Source: JBQTHP01 sp052389755 (GTDB lineage Bacteria > Pseudomonadota > Gammaproteobacteria > Steroidobacterales > Steroidobacteraceae). From it: a stretch of DNA of 20,098 nt. The notes under the pieces are model-generated. The model saw only the letters and a list, made by a program, of their open reading frames with translations. It did not search any database and was not told where the DNA came from. Where the stretch lies: assembly GCA_052389755.1 (NCBI GenBank), contig JBQTHP010000071.1:1-20098 (forward strand), in the 5' to 3' direction. The first letter of the stretch is position 1. Every line of letters begins with the position of its first letter. A program made the position numbers and the translations under genes. Positions 7,631-14,389 of this stretch are shown here, one piece after another.

Positions 7631-7649
7631 CCGTAACGAGCCATTACGG
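7631..7649 (-). other. inverted repeat between DUF6776-like gene and bactofilin
   Basis: Perfect 6-bp arms (CCGTAA 7631-7636, TTACGG 7644-7649) with a 7-nt loop. In the transcript the hairpin includes the stop codon of the upstream gene and ends just before the bactofilin start region. There is no U tract, so it is not a standard terminator; it could tune bactofilin translation or be chance. Confidence 0.4.
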
Positions 7650-8360
7650 AGCGTCCACTTTCCACAGGAAGGATTGCGTGAGCGGCGTCACACCCTTGCG
7701 GCTGGTGCGCACGTTGACCGTGACGCGCTCCGGGGTAAACCCCGCAGGCAGCGCGATCTCCTGATCCACGTTCTCGAAATAGCGGAAGCTGAACGAGAGC
7801 TCGCCCTGCTTGTCGCCCGTGAGCGCGGCGAGCTCGTGCACCGCCGGACGTCCCGCCGATTCGCCCTCGAGCCTGAAGGTGGCAACGCCGCTCATTGCCG
7901 AGTCGGGCCGGGCCGACTGCACGAGCGTGAATCGCACGCGATAGCGCTCGGGTGAGTCGGTTCGCACGATGCGGAACTGCTGAATCTTCATGCCCGGAGC
8001 GGCGGCGCCCTGCGTCACGATCCCTCGATAAAAGGCGAGATCCTGTTGCTGCCGCGCGAGCTGAGCCTGCAGGTCACCGATCGTTCGCGCGACTTCGGCA
8101 CGCTCCCGCGCCTGCCCGACGCGCAGCGTCTCGAGGTCCGCCACCTTGGCGCGCAGCTCCTGATTCATCTGTTCGAGCCGCTCGATCGCGACCTCGAGCT
8201 CGATGCGCCCCTGCGACACGGCGAGCCGGTCGTACCCGGCGTCGAAGCGGCCGAGCTCGTAAGTCGCATACACCGCGGTGAGGGCGAACAGCACCAGTGC
8301 GGACAGCGTGATGATCCGCCGCGCCGGAGCATACGTGCGGACGACGAGATTTCTCGCCAT
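7644..8360 (-). CDS. membrane-anchored coiled-coil protein (DUF6776-like)
   Basis: Function unknown. The 238-residue product has one N-terminal transmembrane segment (about residues 17-37), a long charged heptad region (about 45-110, rich in E, L, Q, A, R) predicted to be a coiled coil, and a C-terminal beta-rich domain (about 122-238). This layout and the bactofilin/erpA neighbourhood fit the DUF6776 family as I remember it. The ATG at 8360 shares its A with the TGA of rppH (TGATG), so translation is probably coupled. The open frame continues upstream through rppH to 9242, but that part is antisense noise. A role as membrane partner of bactofilin is inference from linkage only. Confidence 0.85.
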   Translation of the reverse strand: MARNLVVRTYAPARRIITLSALVLFALTAVYATYELGRFDAGYDRLAVSQGRIELEVAIERLEQMNQELRAKVADLETLRVGQARERAEVARTIGDLQAQLARQQQDLAFYRGIVTQGAAAPGMKIQQFRIVRTDSPERYRVRFTLVQSARPDSAMSGVATFRLEGESAGRPAVHELAALTGDKQGELSFSFRYFENVDQEIALPAGFTPERVTVNVRTSRKGVTPLTQSFLWKVDAP

Positions 8361-8917
8361 CAATCGCTCTGGACCGCTTCCGGTTCGCGGCGCGGGCCGC
8401 GCGCCGTGATCTCGTCCCACCAATCCGGCAGCGCCGGCGGCCCGCTCGGGAATGCGAGCGGCGCCAGCTCGATGAGCGCGCGCTTGTATACCGGCCGCTT
8501 GAAGTAGATCACCTCGCGCACCGGCTCCCAGTAGCTCGTCCAGCGCCAGTGATCGAATTCCGGCGCGTCGCTCTGATCGAATGCGAATCGCGCACCGCCG
8601 TCCTTCAGGCGCAGGAGGCACCACCGCTGCTTCTGGCCGATGCACACCGGCGTGCGATTCCGGCGGACATACCGTGACGGCAACCGGTATCGCAGCCATC
8701 GGTCGGTGCGCCCGATGAGCTCCACCTCCCGGCTCAGGAGCCCGACTTCCTCGTGCAGCTCCCGGTAGAGTGCGTCTTCCAGCGGCTCGCCGCGGCGAAT
8801 GCCGCCCTGCGGAAACTGCCATCCGCGGCCCCCGGTACGCCGGCCGAGAAAGACCTCGCCGCCATCGCGCATCAGCACGATGCCGACGTTCGCGCGAAAC
8901 CCGTCCGAATCGATCAC
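8360..8917 (-). CDS. rppH: RNA pyrophosphohydrolase
   Basis: Removes pyrophosphate from triphosphorylated mRNA 5' ends, opening them to RNase E decay. The Nudix box (G-x5-E-x7-R-E-x2-E-E-x-G-L) is intact at about residues 38-60, and the RppH-specific stretches WLRYRLP, CIGQKQRWCLLRL and EFDHWRWTSYWEPV are all present. I place the start at the GTG at 8917 because it gives MIDSDGFRANVGIVL, the family N terminus; in-frame GTGs at 8926 and 8944 would add 3 or 9 residues. The product is 185 residues. It is first in the minus-strand run and divergent from the BtuC-like permease, 59 bp away. Confidence 0.95.
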   Translation of the reverse strand: MIDSDGFRANVGIVLMRDGGEVFLGRRTGGRGWQFPQGGIRRGEPLEDALYRELHEEVGLLSREVELIGRTDRWLRYRLPSRYVRRNRTPVCIGQKQRWCLLRLKDGGARFAFDQSDAPEFDHWRWTSYWEPVREVIYFKRPVYKRALIELAPLAFPSGPPALPDWWDEITARGPRREPEAVQSD

Positions 8918-8976
8918 GTCGCTCACAGTGAGGGAGTCTGCCACGGTGGGGATGGCTTGGCATTCCTGCGCGGCTC

Positions 8977-9975
8977 ATGTGGAATCCTCTGGTGGAAACT
9001 TCCCGGCTCTGGGTGCGCATCGGCGTGCTGGCGACCCTTGCGCTCGCCGTCGCGCTCGCGTCGCTTCTGTCCGGCACCGCGGGCATCGATGCGCGCGAGG
9101 CGATCGATGCGCTCTGGCACGGCACGGATGCCACGGCGCGCAGCGTGCTGCTCGACGTGCGAATTCCGCGGTTGCTCGCCGCCTTCGGCGTCGGCAGCGT
9201 CCTCGCGCTCGCGGGCGTGCTGCTGCAGGCCCTGTTTCGCAATCCGCTCGCCGATCCGTACGTGCTCGGCGTCTCGGGTGGTGCCGCAGTCGGCGCGCTT
9301 CTCGCAATGCTGGCGGGTGCAGGCGCCGTGCTCGTCCAGTCCGCTGCGGTGACCGGCGCGCTCGGTTCCGTCGCGATCGTCTACGTGCTCGCGCGGGCGG
9401 GCGGCGTGCCTCAACTTCTTCTGACGGGCGTGGTCATGGCGAGCGCCTGCGGCGCGTTCGTCGCGATCCTGCTCGCGCTCGCCGACTCGATGCGGCTTCG
9501 CGGGATGGTGTTCTGGCTCGCCGGGGACCTCGGGTGGGCATCGAGCGCGACGCCGGGTGTCGTCGGGGCGCTGCTTGCCGCATCGCTCGCCGTGCTGCTC
9601 GCGCGGCCCTTGAACGTTCTCGCCGCAGGGGAGTTGCGGGCGCGCAGCCTGGGTCTCGATTTCGAACGCTGGCGCGGAGCGGTGGTCCTTGCGTGCGCGG
9701 TCCTCACCTCGATCGCGGTAGTCAGCGCCGGCACGGTGGGCTTCGTCGGGCTCATCACTCCGCATGGCGTGCGCATGCTGTTCCGAACGAGCGATCATCG
9801 CATCGTTGCACCGGCGGCCGCGTTCCTCGGCGGTACGCTGCTCGCGGCCGCGGATCTCGTCGCGCGGACCGTGGCGAGTCCGCGTCAGCTGCCCGTCGGA
9901 GCGATCATGGCGCTCGTGGGCGCACCGCTCTTCGTCGCGCTGCTGCGCAACCGCTCACGACACGAGCTGCGGTGA
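8977..9975 (+). CDS. FecCD/BtuC family ABC transporter permease
   Basis: Inner-membrane permease for cobalamin, ferric siderophore or heme import. The 332-residue protein is very hydrophobic (about nine or ten helices) and carries family signatures: RIPRLLAAFGVGS, RNPLADPYVLGVSGG, the ATPase-coupling stretch GFVGLITPHGVRML, and PRQLPVGAIMALVGAPLF near the C terminus. No ATPase or binding-protein gene is adjacent; a matching ATPase lies on the same strand at 14390-15148. A cobalamin adenosyltransferase gene at 16133 makes cobalamin a reasonable guess for the substrate, but sequence alone does not decide it. Its 3' end overlaps the convergent diguanylate cyclase gene by 21 bp. No cobalamin riboswitch or Fur box was recognised upstream. 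Confidence 0.92.
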   Translation: MWNPLVETSRLWVRIGVLATLALAVALASLLSGTAGIDAREAIDALWHGTDATARSVLLDVRIPRLLAAFGVGSVLALAGVLLQALFRNPLADPYVLGVSGGAAVGALLAMLAGAGAVLVQSAAVTGALGSVAIVYVLARAGGVPQLLLTGVVMASACGAFVAILLALADSMRLRGMVFWLAGDLGWASSATPGVVGALLAASLAVLLARPLNVLAAGELRARSLGLDFERWRGAVVLACAVLTSIAVVSAGTVGFVGLITPHGVRMLFRTSDHRIVAPAAAFLGGTLLAAADLVARTVASPRQLPVGAIMALVGAPLFVALLRNRSRHELR

Positions 9976-11103
9976 GACGGCGATACCGTTGCGCCCGGCG
10001 GTTTTCGCGCGGTAGAGCGCCGCGTCGGCTGCGGCGATCAGCGCATCGGCAAGCGACTTGTAATCCTGCGTTCCTTCGCCCGGTGCAGCCGCGGCGACCC
10101 CGATCGACAGCGTCACCTTCTCGGAAATCTGCGGGCTGACGACGATCGGGCGGTCCCGCACCGCGGTCAGGACGCGCTGCGCCACGCGCTCGCCGTCCGG
10201 CAGGCCGCCCTGGGCCAGGATGACCGCGAACTCGTCCCCGCCGAACCGCGCGCCCGTATCGCTCACCCGCATCTCGGCATCGAGGCGCTGCGCGACCTCG
10301 CGCAGCACCGCATCGCCCGCGAGATGCCCGTGGCGGTCGTTGATCTGCTTGAAGTGATCGACGTCGATCATCAGGCACGCCACCGATTGATGGCCGCGCT
10401 GCGCTCGCGCGAGCTCCTCGCGCAATCTCGCGTGCAGGTAGCGGCGATTGTGAAAGCCCGTCAGAAAATCGGTCAGGCCGCTGCGCAGCAGGCGCGCGCG
10501 GTTGATCGCATTCTCGATGCAGATCGCGGCGACCACGCCGAGATGCGCGAGAAAATCGCTCGCGAGCCCCCGCGAGAAGCGTCGCGGGTCCGTGCTGGCG
10601 AAAGCGAGCGCGCCGTCGAGGCGCCCGTTGCGGCGCAGCGGGATCAGCGCAACGCTCGCAAGCGCCTTCGCGCGCGGGAAGAGCAGCTCGTGATCGGCGG
10701 TGCGAAAGGGCCCGAGCCAGGGCCGCTCGAGCCCGGCGAGCTGCGGCGCCATCGTCACGAGCAGGTCGACGAACTGCACCTCGCGGAGGTCACCGAGCAT
10801 GAAGCTGTCGCCGGAGAGCAGATGGCGGACCTCGTGCTGCGGGTCGTGCAGCACGAGCGACACCGCATCGAGCTGATACGAGCTGCGCAATCCATGGATC
10901 AGCTCCTCGAGGAGTGCCGCCAGCGAATCGGCGCGCAGCAGCTCGAACTCGCGCTCCTGCGTCTTGCGCAGCAGCGCCTCGTTGCGCGCGACTTCCTCGG
11001 TCAGGTCGCGCAGCTGCATCTCGAGGCGCCGGTTTTCCCCTTCCACGGCTGCCAGGCGCCCCGCGGCCGGCGCGAGCGTCGCGTCGGCGCGCTCTTTGGG
11101 CAT
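9955..11103 (-). CDS. diguanylate cyclase (N-terminal GAF/DUF484-like, C-terminal GGDEF)
   Basis: Makes c-di-GMP from two GTP. The 382-residue protein has a heptad-like N-terminal helix (about residues 15-50), a GAF or DUF484-like sensor region (about 60-205) and a GGDEF domain (about 215-380). The active site is intact: GGDEF at 288-292, with DVDHFKQINDRHGHLAGD upstream. An RxxD inhibitory site (RVSD, 279-282) lies exactly five residues before GGDEF, so product feedback inhibition is expected. No transmembrane helix or EAL domain is seen, so it is probably a cytosolic cyclase. The ATG overlaps the tyrA stop by one base (TGATG), implying translational coupling. The ligand of the sensor domain cannot be inferred. 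Confidence 0.93.
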   Translation of the reverse strand: MPKERADATLAPAAGRLAAVEGENRRLEMQLRDLTEEVARNEALLRKTQEREFELLRADSLAALLEELIHGLRSSYQLDAVSLVLHDPQHEVRHLLSGDSFMLGDLREVQFVDLLVTMAPQLAGLERPWLGPFRTADHELLFPRAKALASVALIPLRRNGRLDGALAFASTDPRRFSRGLASDFLAHLGVVAAICIENAINRARLLRSGLTDFLTGFHNRRYLHARLREELARAQRGHQSVACLMIDVDHFKQINDRHGHLAGDAVLREVAQRLDAEMRVSDTGARFGGDEFAVILAQGGLPDGERVAQRVLTAVRDRPIVVSPQISEKVTLSIGVAAAAPGEGTQDYKSLADALIAAADAALYRAKTAGRNGIAVSPQLVS

Positions 11104-12227
11104 CAGGCCCGACGCTCCGTGACGCTGCGACGATCCTCGAGGTATTCGCGGCCGCGTTCCATGAGCGCCGCAAACCGCTGCTGATCGCGGGACAGCACCG
11201 CGGTGCGAATGCGCTCGACCGCCTGTGCAAGCGCTTCGAGCGACTCGGCTCCGTAGTCGTTCAGGCTCTGAATCTCGAAATACAGGTCCGGGCTCTCGCG
11301 CGCGACGAGGCTCGCGACGTCGAGCTGCGCATCGAAGGTCGTGCTCGAGAGCTTCGCGAGCCTTGGTGCGGCCTCGCCGCTTTCGGCCAGCGCGGTGAAG
11401 AACGCGATGTTGAGCGCGTGCGACAGTCCGAGCACGTAGGCGATGAGACGATCGTGGTCGTCGAGGCTCGTGACGACCTGCTCGGCCATGGTCGGCGAGA
11501 ATAGCTCGCGCGCCCGCTCGAGCGCATCCGGCGGACCCACGTCCACGAAGATGACGTGGCGGCCGGAGAGCAGCTCCGTATCCGGGCCGAACATGGGATG
11601 CACCGAGGTCACGCGGCAACCGTGCGACTTCAGCGCGAGGAGCCCGGCGCGGAGGGGGGATTTGAGCGAGCCAATGTCGAAGATCACTCCCGGCGGACGA
11701 CGAAGCGCGAGGTCCCGGAGGATCGCATCCGTCGCCCCGAGCGGTGTCGCGACGACGATGAAGTCGTGACGCAGATCACTCTTGCGCCAGTCGGCGATGG
11801 CGGTCGCTCCGGCGGGCGCGCCGGCCGGATCAGCGACTTCCACGCTGAAGCCCTGCGAGGCCAGAAATTCGACGAACCACCGTCCCATGCGTCCGCCGCC
11901 GCCGATCACCAGCGCTCGCTGCCCCGAGCCCGTGGCACGCGCAGCGACGCTCGCCTGCTCCTGTGTCGTGAGGGACGATCGGATGAGGAGGCGCAGGATC
12001 TTCTCGGCGAGCTCGGGCGAGAGGCCGCGCTCGGTCGCGGCCGACCGCGCGTTGAGGATCACTTCGCGCTCGCGTTCGTAGTCCCGGGTGGGGTGGCCGG
12101 TGGCGCGCTTGACCCGCGCGATCTCGCGGGAGAGGTGCTGCCGTTCGGCGACGAGCGCGAGCAGCTCGCGGTCGAGGCCGTTCAGTCGGCGGCGCAGGTC
12201 GTCGAGGGAAGCGTCATCGGCAGCCAT
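11103..12227 (-). CDS. tyrA: bifunctional chorismate mutase/prephenate dehydrogenase
   Basis: Converts chorismate to prephenate and then 4-hydroxyphenylpyruvate in tyrosine synthesis. The 374-residue protein (E. coli TyrA 373) has an AroQ chorismate mutase domain (about 1-90; LDDLRRRLNGLDRELLALVAER and IARVKRATG), an NAD-binding Rossmann motif GGGGRMGRWF (about 109-118) and a prephenate dehydrogenase domain with SVHPMFGPD. It is thus the T-protein fusion of gammaproteobacteria. The ATG at 12227 gives the expected N terminus, but no ribosome site is visible; instead an 11-bp hairpin ends 3 nt upstream. It is followed by, and probably coupled to, the diguanylate cyclase gene. Confidence 0.95.
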   Translation of the reverse strand: MAADDASLDDLRRRLNGLDRELLALVAERQHLSREIARVKRATGHPTRDYEREREVILNARSAATERGLSPELAEKILRLLIRSSLTTQEQASVAARATGSGQRALVIGGGGRMGRWFVEFLASQGFSVEVADPAGAPAGATAIADWRKSDLRHDFIVVATPLGATDAILRDLALRRPPGVIFDIGSLKSPLRAGLLALKSHGCRVTSVHPMFGPDTELLSGRHVIFVDVGPPDALERARELFSPTMAEQVVTSLDDHDRLIAYVLGLSHALNIAFFTALAESGEAAPRLAKLSSTTFDAQLDVASLVARESPDLYFEIQSLNDYGAESLEALAQAVERIRTAVLSRDQQRFAALMERGREYLEDRRSVTERRA

Positions 12228-12230
12228 GAA

Positions 12231-12259
12231 GACAGGTTCGTGAGAGGTACGAGCCTGTC
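12231..12259 (-). promoter_or_regulatory. hairpin directly upstream of the tyrA start
   Basis: Arms GACAGGTTCGT (12231-12241) and ACGAGCCTGTC (12249-12259) pair over 11 positions, with ten matching pairs and one wobble or mismatch, around a 7-nt loop. In a tyrA transcript the stem ends 3 nt before the ATG, where a ribosome site would normally be. It could be a translational control element, a protein operator, or part of the upstream gene's 3' region. Confidence 0.55.
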
Positions 12260-12274
12260 TTTGTATCGACGCGT

Positions 12275-12302
12275 CGGAGGCGCCGCAAGTGCGGCGCCTC
12301 CG
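12275..12302 (-). terminator. strong hairpin, probable terminator of the W/D/H/R-rich gene
   Basis: A perfect 12-bp stem (arms CGGAGGCGCCGC / GCGGCGCCTCCG) with a 4-nt loop begins 20 bp after the stop at 12322. There is no U tract on either strand, so it may act with Rho, block 3' exonucleases, or serve as a factor-independent pause rather than a textbook terminator. Confidence 0.55.
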
Positions 12303-12321
12303 AACGGCTTATGCGGCCGGA

Positions 12322-12783
12322 TCAGTGGTCGCGGCGATGGCGGCGCCGCCCGTCCCGGTCGTCGCGGTCGTCGTCACGGTCCCATCGCCGGTCGCGCCAG
12401 CGGTGATCGTCCCGGCGCCGATCGTCCCAGCGCCGATCATCCCAGCGGTGGTCATCCCAGCGGTGGTCATCCCACCGGTGGTCGCGCCAGTGCCCGTACC
12501 GCGGGTCGCGGTAATACCTGCGGTATCCCGGGTAGCACGGTGGGTAGTAGTAGCGCCCGTAGTGCCCGTACCCATCCCCATACCCGTATCGCGGCCAGTG
12601 CCCGTACCCGTAGCGGGGCCAGTGGCGGTGGCTGTAATAGCCGCGATGATCGATGCCGATCACCGCCCACGGATCCAGCGCGACGAGAATGCTGACCCGG
12701 TCGCGGTCCGACGCGGCCGCCGGCAGCGCGCAGCCGGCCAGTACCAGGACGGCCAGCACACTTCGATAACGAGAGCCCATCAT
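12322..12783 (-). CDS. small exported His/Asp/Trp/Arg/Tyr-rich repeat protein
   Basis: Function unknown. The 153-residue product starts with a signal sequence ending in a lipobox-like LAGC (residues 15-18), with an alternative signal peptidase I site near PAAAS (21-25). The mature part is low complexity: a Y/G/H/R/W section (about 45-98) followed by five-residue repeats of form R-W-D-D-H/R (about 100-137) and a basic Arg/His/Asp tail. A strong ribosome site (GGGAGGTG) lies 5 nt before the ATG pair at 12783. This and the signal peptide pick the minus-strand frame over the other open frames here. The His/Asp content suggests metal or polyanion binding, but this is a guess. It is divergent from pdxH. 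Confidence 0.75.
   Translation of the reverse strand: MMGSRYRSVLAVLVLAGCALPAAASDRDRVSILVALDPWAVIGIDHRGYYSHRHWPRYGYGHWPRYGYGDGYGHYGRYYYPPCYPGYRRYYRDPRYGHWRDHRWDDHRWDDHRWDDRRWDDRRRDDHRWRDRRWDRDDDRDDRDGRRRHRRDH
12376..12495 (-). repeat. 15-bp tandem repeat array
   Basis: About eight imperfect 15-bp units, best conserved at 12421-12480 (on the plus strand ATCATCCCAGCGGTG, GTCATCCCAGCGGTG, GTCATCCCACCGGTG). They encode the five-residue W-D-D-H-R type repeat. Because 15 is a multiple of 3, copy-number change would keep the frame, and the periodicity keeps several frames open on both strands. Confidence 0.85.
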
Positions 12784-12870
12784 GCGGCACCTCCCGCCGT
12801 ACATCGTGATACCTGTCCTCTGAACGGAAGCTGAACCGTTTGCGGGCGCGCTTCGGCTAACATTTCCGCA

Positions 12871-13560
12871 ATGTCCGTGCCGACCGAGCTGCTTCCCGAC
12901 CCATTGCCGCAGCACCCACTGGGGGTTGCGCTCCGCTGGCTCGACGATGCCTGGGCACTGCGCGCCCAGCCGAATCCGAACTCCATGGTCCTCGCGACAG
13001 TCTCGGCGGACGGATCGCCATCCGCACGGGTCGTGCTGTGCAAGGCGATCGTTCCGGAGCCGGGCTACGTCGTCTTCTACACGAACTACCGCTCGCGCAA
13101 GGGACGCGAGCTTGCGTCGAACTCGCGCGCAGCGGCCGTCATGCATTGGGACCAGCTGCACCGGCAGGTGCGCATCGAAGGGACGGTCGTCCTGTCCCCG
13201 CGTGCGGAGAGCGATGCGTACTTCGAGACGCGACCGTGGCAGAACCGCCTCGGCGCCTGGGCCAGCGCGCAGAGCGAACCGATCGACTCCAGAAAGGCTC
13301 TGGCTGAGGCGCTTGCGGGAGCTGCGGGGCGCTTCGGCGTGCCGCTGCCGAGTCAGGCCAACGAGTCTCTGCAGCCCGCCGCGCGGATTCCGCGCCCGGC
13401 GCATTGGGGCGGGTACCGTCTCTACGCGCAGACGGTCGAGCTGTGGGTCGAGGGCGAAGCGCGCATTCACGATCGTGCGCGCTGGTCGCGCAGCCTCACC
13501 GTCCGCAGCGACGGCGATTGTGTCGCCGGGCCGTGGACGGTGACACGGCTTCAGCCGTAA
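12871..13560 (+). CDS. pdxH: pyridoxamine 5'-phosphate oxidase
   Basis: FMN-dependent oxidase that makes pyridoxal 5'-phosphate from pyridoxine or pyridoxamine phosphate. The 229-residue protein shows the FMN-binding RVVLCK (53-58), FYTNYRSRKGREL (69-81) and RQVRIEGTV, then the C-terminal dimer/substrate region with PAHWGGYRLY, the ARIHDR arginine (E. coli R197 equivalent) and the terminal RLQP in place of the usual RLAP. The ATG at 12871 has no clear ribosome site. PLP from this enzyme serves BioA, encoded in the same window, though there is no operon link. Only 23 bp separate it from the next gene, so co-transcription is likely. Confidence 0.96.
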   Translation: MSVPTELLPDPLPQHPLGVALRWLDDAWALRAQPNPNSMVLATVSADGSPSARVVLCKAIVPEPGYVVFYTNYRSRKGRELASNSRAAAVMHWDQLHRQVRIEGTVVLSPRAESDAYFETRPWQNRLGAWASAQSEPIDSRKALAEALAGAAGRFGVPLPSQANESLQPAARIPRPAHWGGYRLYAQTVELWVEGEARIHDRARWSRSLTVRSDGDCVAGPWTVTRLQP

Positions 13561-13583
13561 GAACCTCTCCGACTACTTTTGCG

Positions 13584-14357
13584 GTGTGGAAGCTCCTCAG
13601 AATCTCGCTCCTGCTCCTTGCGCTCGCGATCGCGGTGAGCTGGACGTGGCTCGATCGCATTCGAACCACGTCGTGGCAGGACACCTTGTGGGTCGGCGTC
13701 TTCCCGTTGAACGGCGACGGCAGCGAAGCCGCTGACCGTTATGTTCGGTCCCTCGAGCCGCAGCACTTCGTTGGCATCGAGCGCTTTTTCGCGCGTGAAG
13801 CGGCGCGCTACGGCATACGCATCGCGCAGCCGGTGCGCATCGAGCTGTATCCGGCGCGCGATGTGCTGCCTCCGCTGCTGCAACCGGACGCGGGCCCGAT
13901 CGCGACGGCCTGGTGGAGCCTTCGCCTGCGGTTCCATGCCGCGAAATCGGCGAACGTCGAGGGACGCGCACCCCCGCACATCCGGATGTTCGTCCTGTAT
14001 CACGACCCGGAGCGGACGATGCGCGTGCCGCATTCGCTCGGCCTCCAGAAGGGACTCGTCGGCGTCGTGTACGCATTCGCCGATCGGGCGATGAGCGGCA
14101 GCAACGACGTCGTCATCGCGCACGAGGTGCTGCACACGCTCGGAGCCAGCGACAAGTACGACCTTGCGACGAACGCCCCGCTCTTTCCGACCGGCTTCGC
14201 CGAGCCGGACCTGAGGCCACGCTTTCCTCAGCGGATGGCGGAGGTCATGGCCGGTCGGCGCCCCGTCTCGCCGAGCGACTACGAGATGCCGCAGGATCTG
14301 CGCAGGGTCGTCGTCGGCCCGCTGACCGCGGCAGAGATTCGCTGGATGCGTCCTTGA
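13584..14357 (+). CDS. membrane-anchored putative zinc metallopeptidase (HExxHxxGxxD)
   Basis: I do not recognise a named family. The 257-residue product has an N-terminal hydrophobic segment (about residues 5-22, signal anchor), so the rest is probably periplasmic. The key motif is HEVLHTLGASD at residues 180-190: two histidines and a glutamate in HExxH, then G at +7 and D at +10 from the first histidine. This has the metzincin spacing with Asp as the third zinc ligand, as known for snapalysin-like enzymes. A Met-turn is not certain (YEMPQD near 233 is a candidate). The start is a GTG at 13584, the only suitable start after the pdxH stop; no ribosome site is seen. It is followed by the ABC ATPase gene. 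Confidence 0.75.
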   Translation: MWKLLRISLLLLALAIAVSWTWLDRIRTTSWQDTLWVGVFPLNGDGSEAADRYVRSLEPQHFVGIERFFAREAARYGIRIAQPVRIELYPARDVLPPLLQPDAGPIATAWWSLRLRFHAAKSANVEGRAPPHIRMFVLYHDPERTMRVPHSLGLQKGLVGVVYAFADRAMSGSNDVVIAHEVLHTLGASDKYDLATNAPLFPTGFAEPDLRPRFPQRMAEVMAGRRPVSPSDYEMPQDLRRVVVGPLTAAEIRWMRP

Positions 14358-14389
14358 ACGTGGTTGCGGCAGGCACGTCCGGCAGCGGC

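Noticed and set aside
8918..8976. Cobalamin riboswitch or sigma54 site between rppH and the BtuC-like gene
   Set aside because: The 59-bp gap is too short for a cobalamin riboswitch and has no B12-box core. A TTGGCA..TGC run has wrong GG-GC spacing for sigma54.
8361..9242. N-terminal extension of the DUF6776-like frame through rppH
   Set aside because: The extension overlaps rppH in another frame and the BtuC gene on the other strand. The ATG at 8360 with TGATG coupling is a far better start.
12289..12834. Plus-strand frame rich in Pro/Val/Ala repeats opposite the W/D/H/R protein
   Set aside because: It looks like a PXPV-type low-complexity protein, but it lacks a ribosome site and signal peptide and is explained by the 15-bp repeat. 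The minus frame has a strong GGGAGGTG site and a lipobox.
13404..13583. Upstream extension of the metallopeptidase frame into pdxH
   Set aside because: It lies inside the conserved C-terminal coding part of pdxH; the hydrophobic N terminus begins right after the GTG at 13584.
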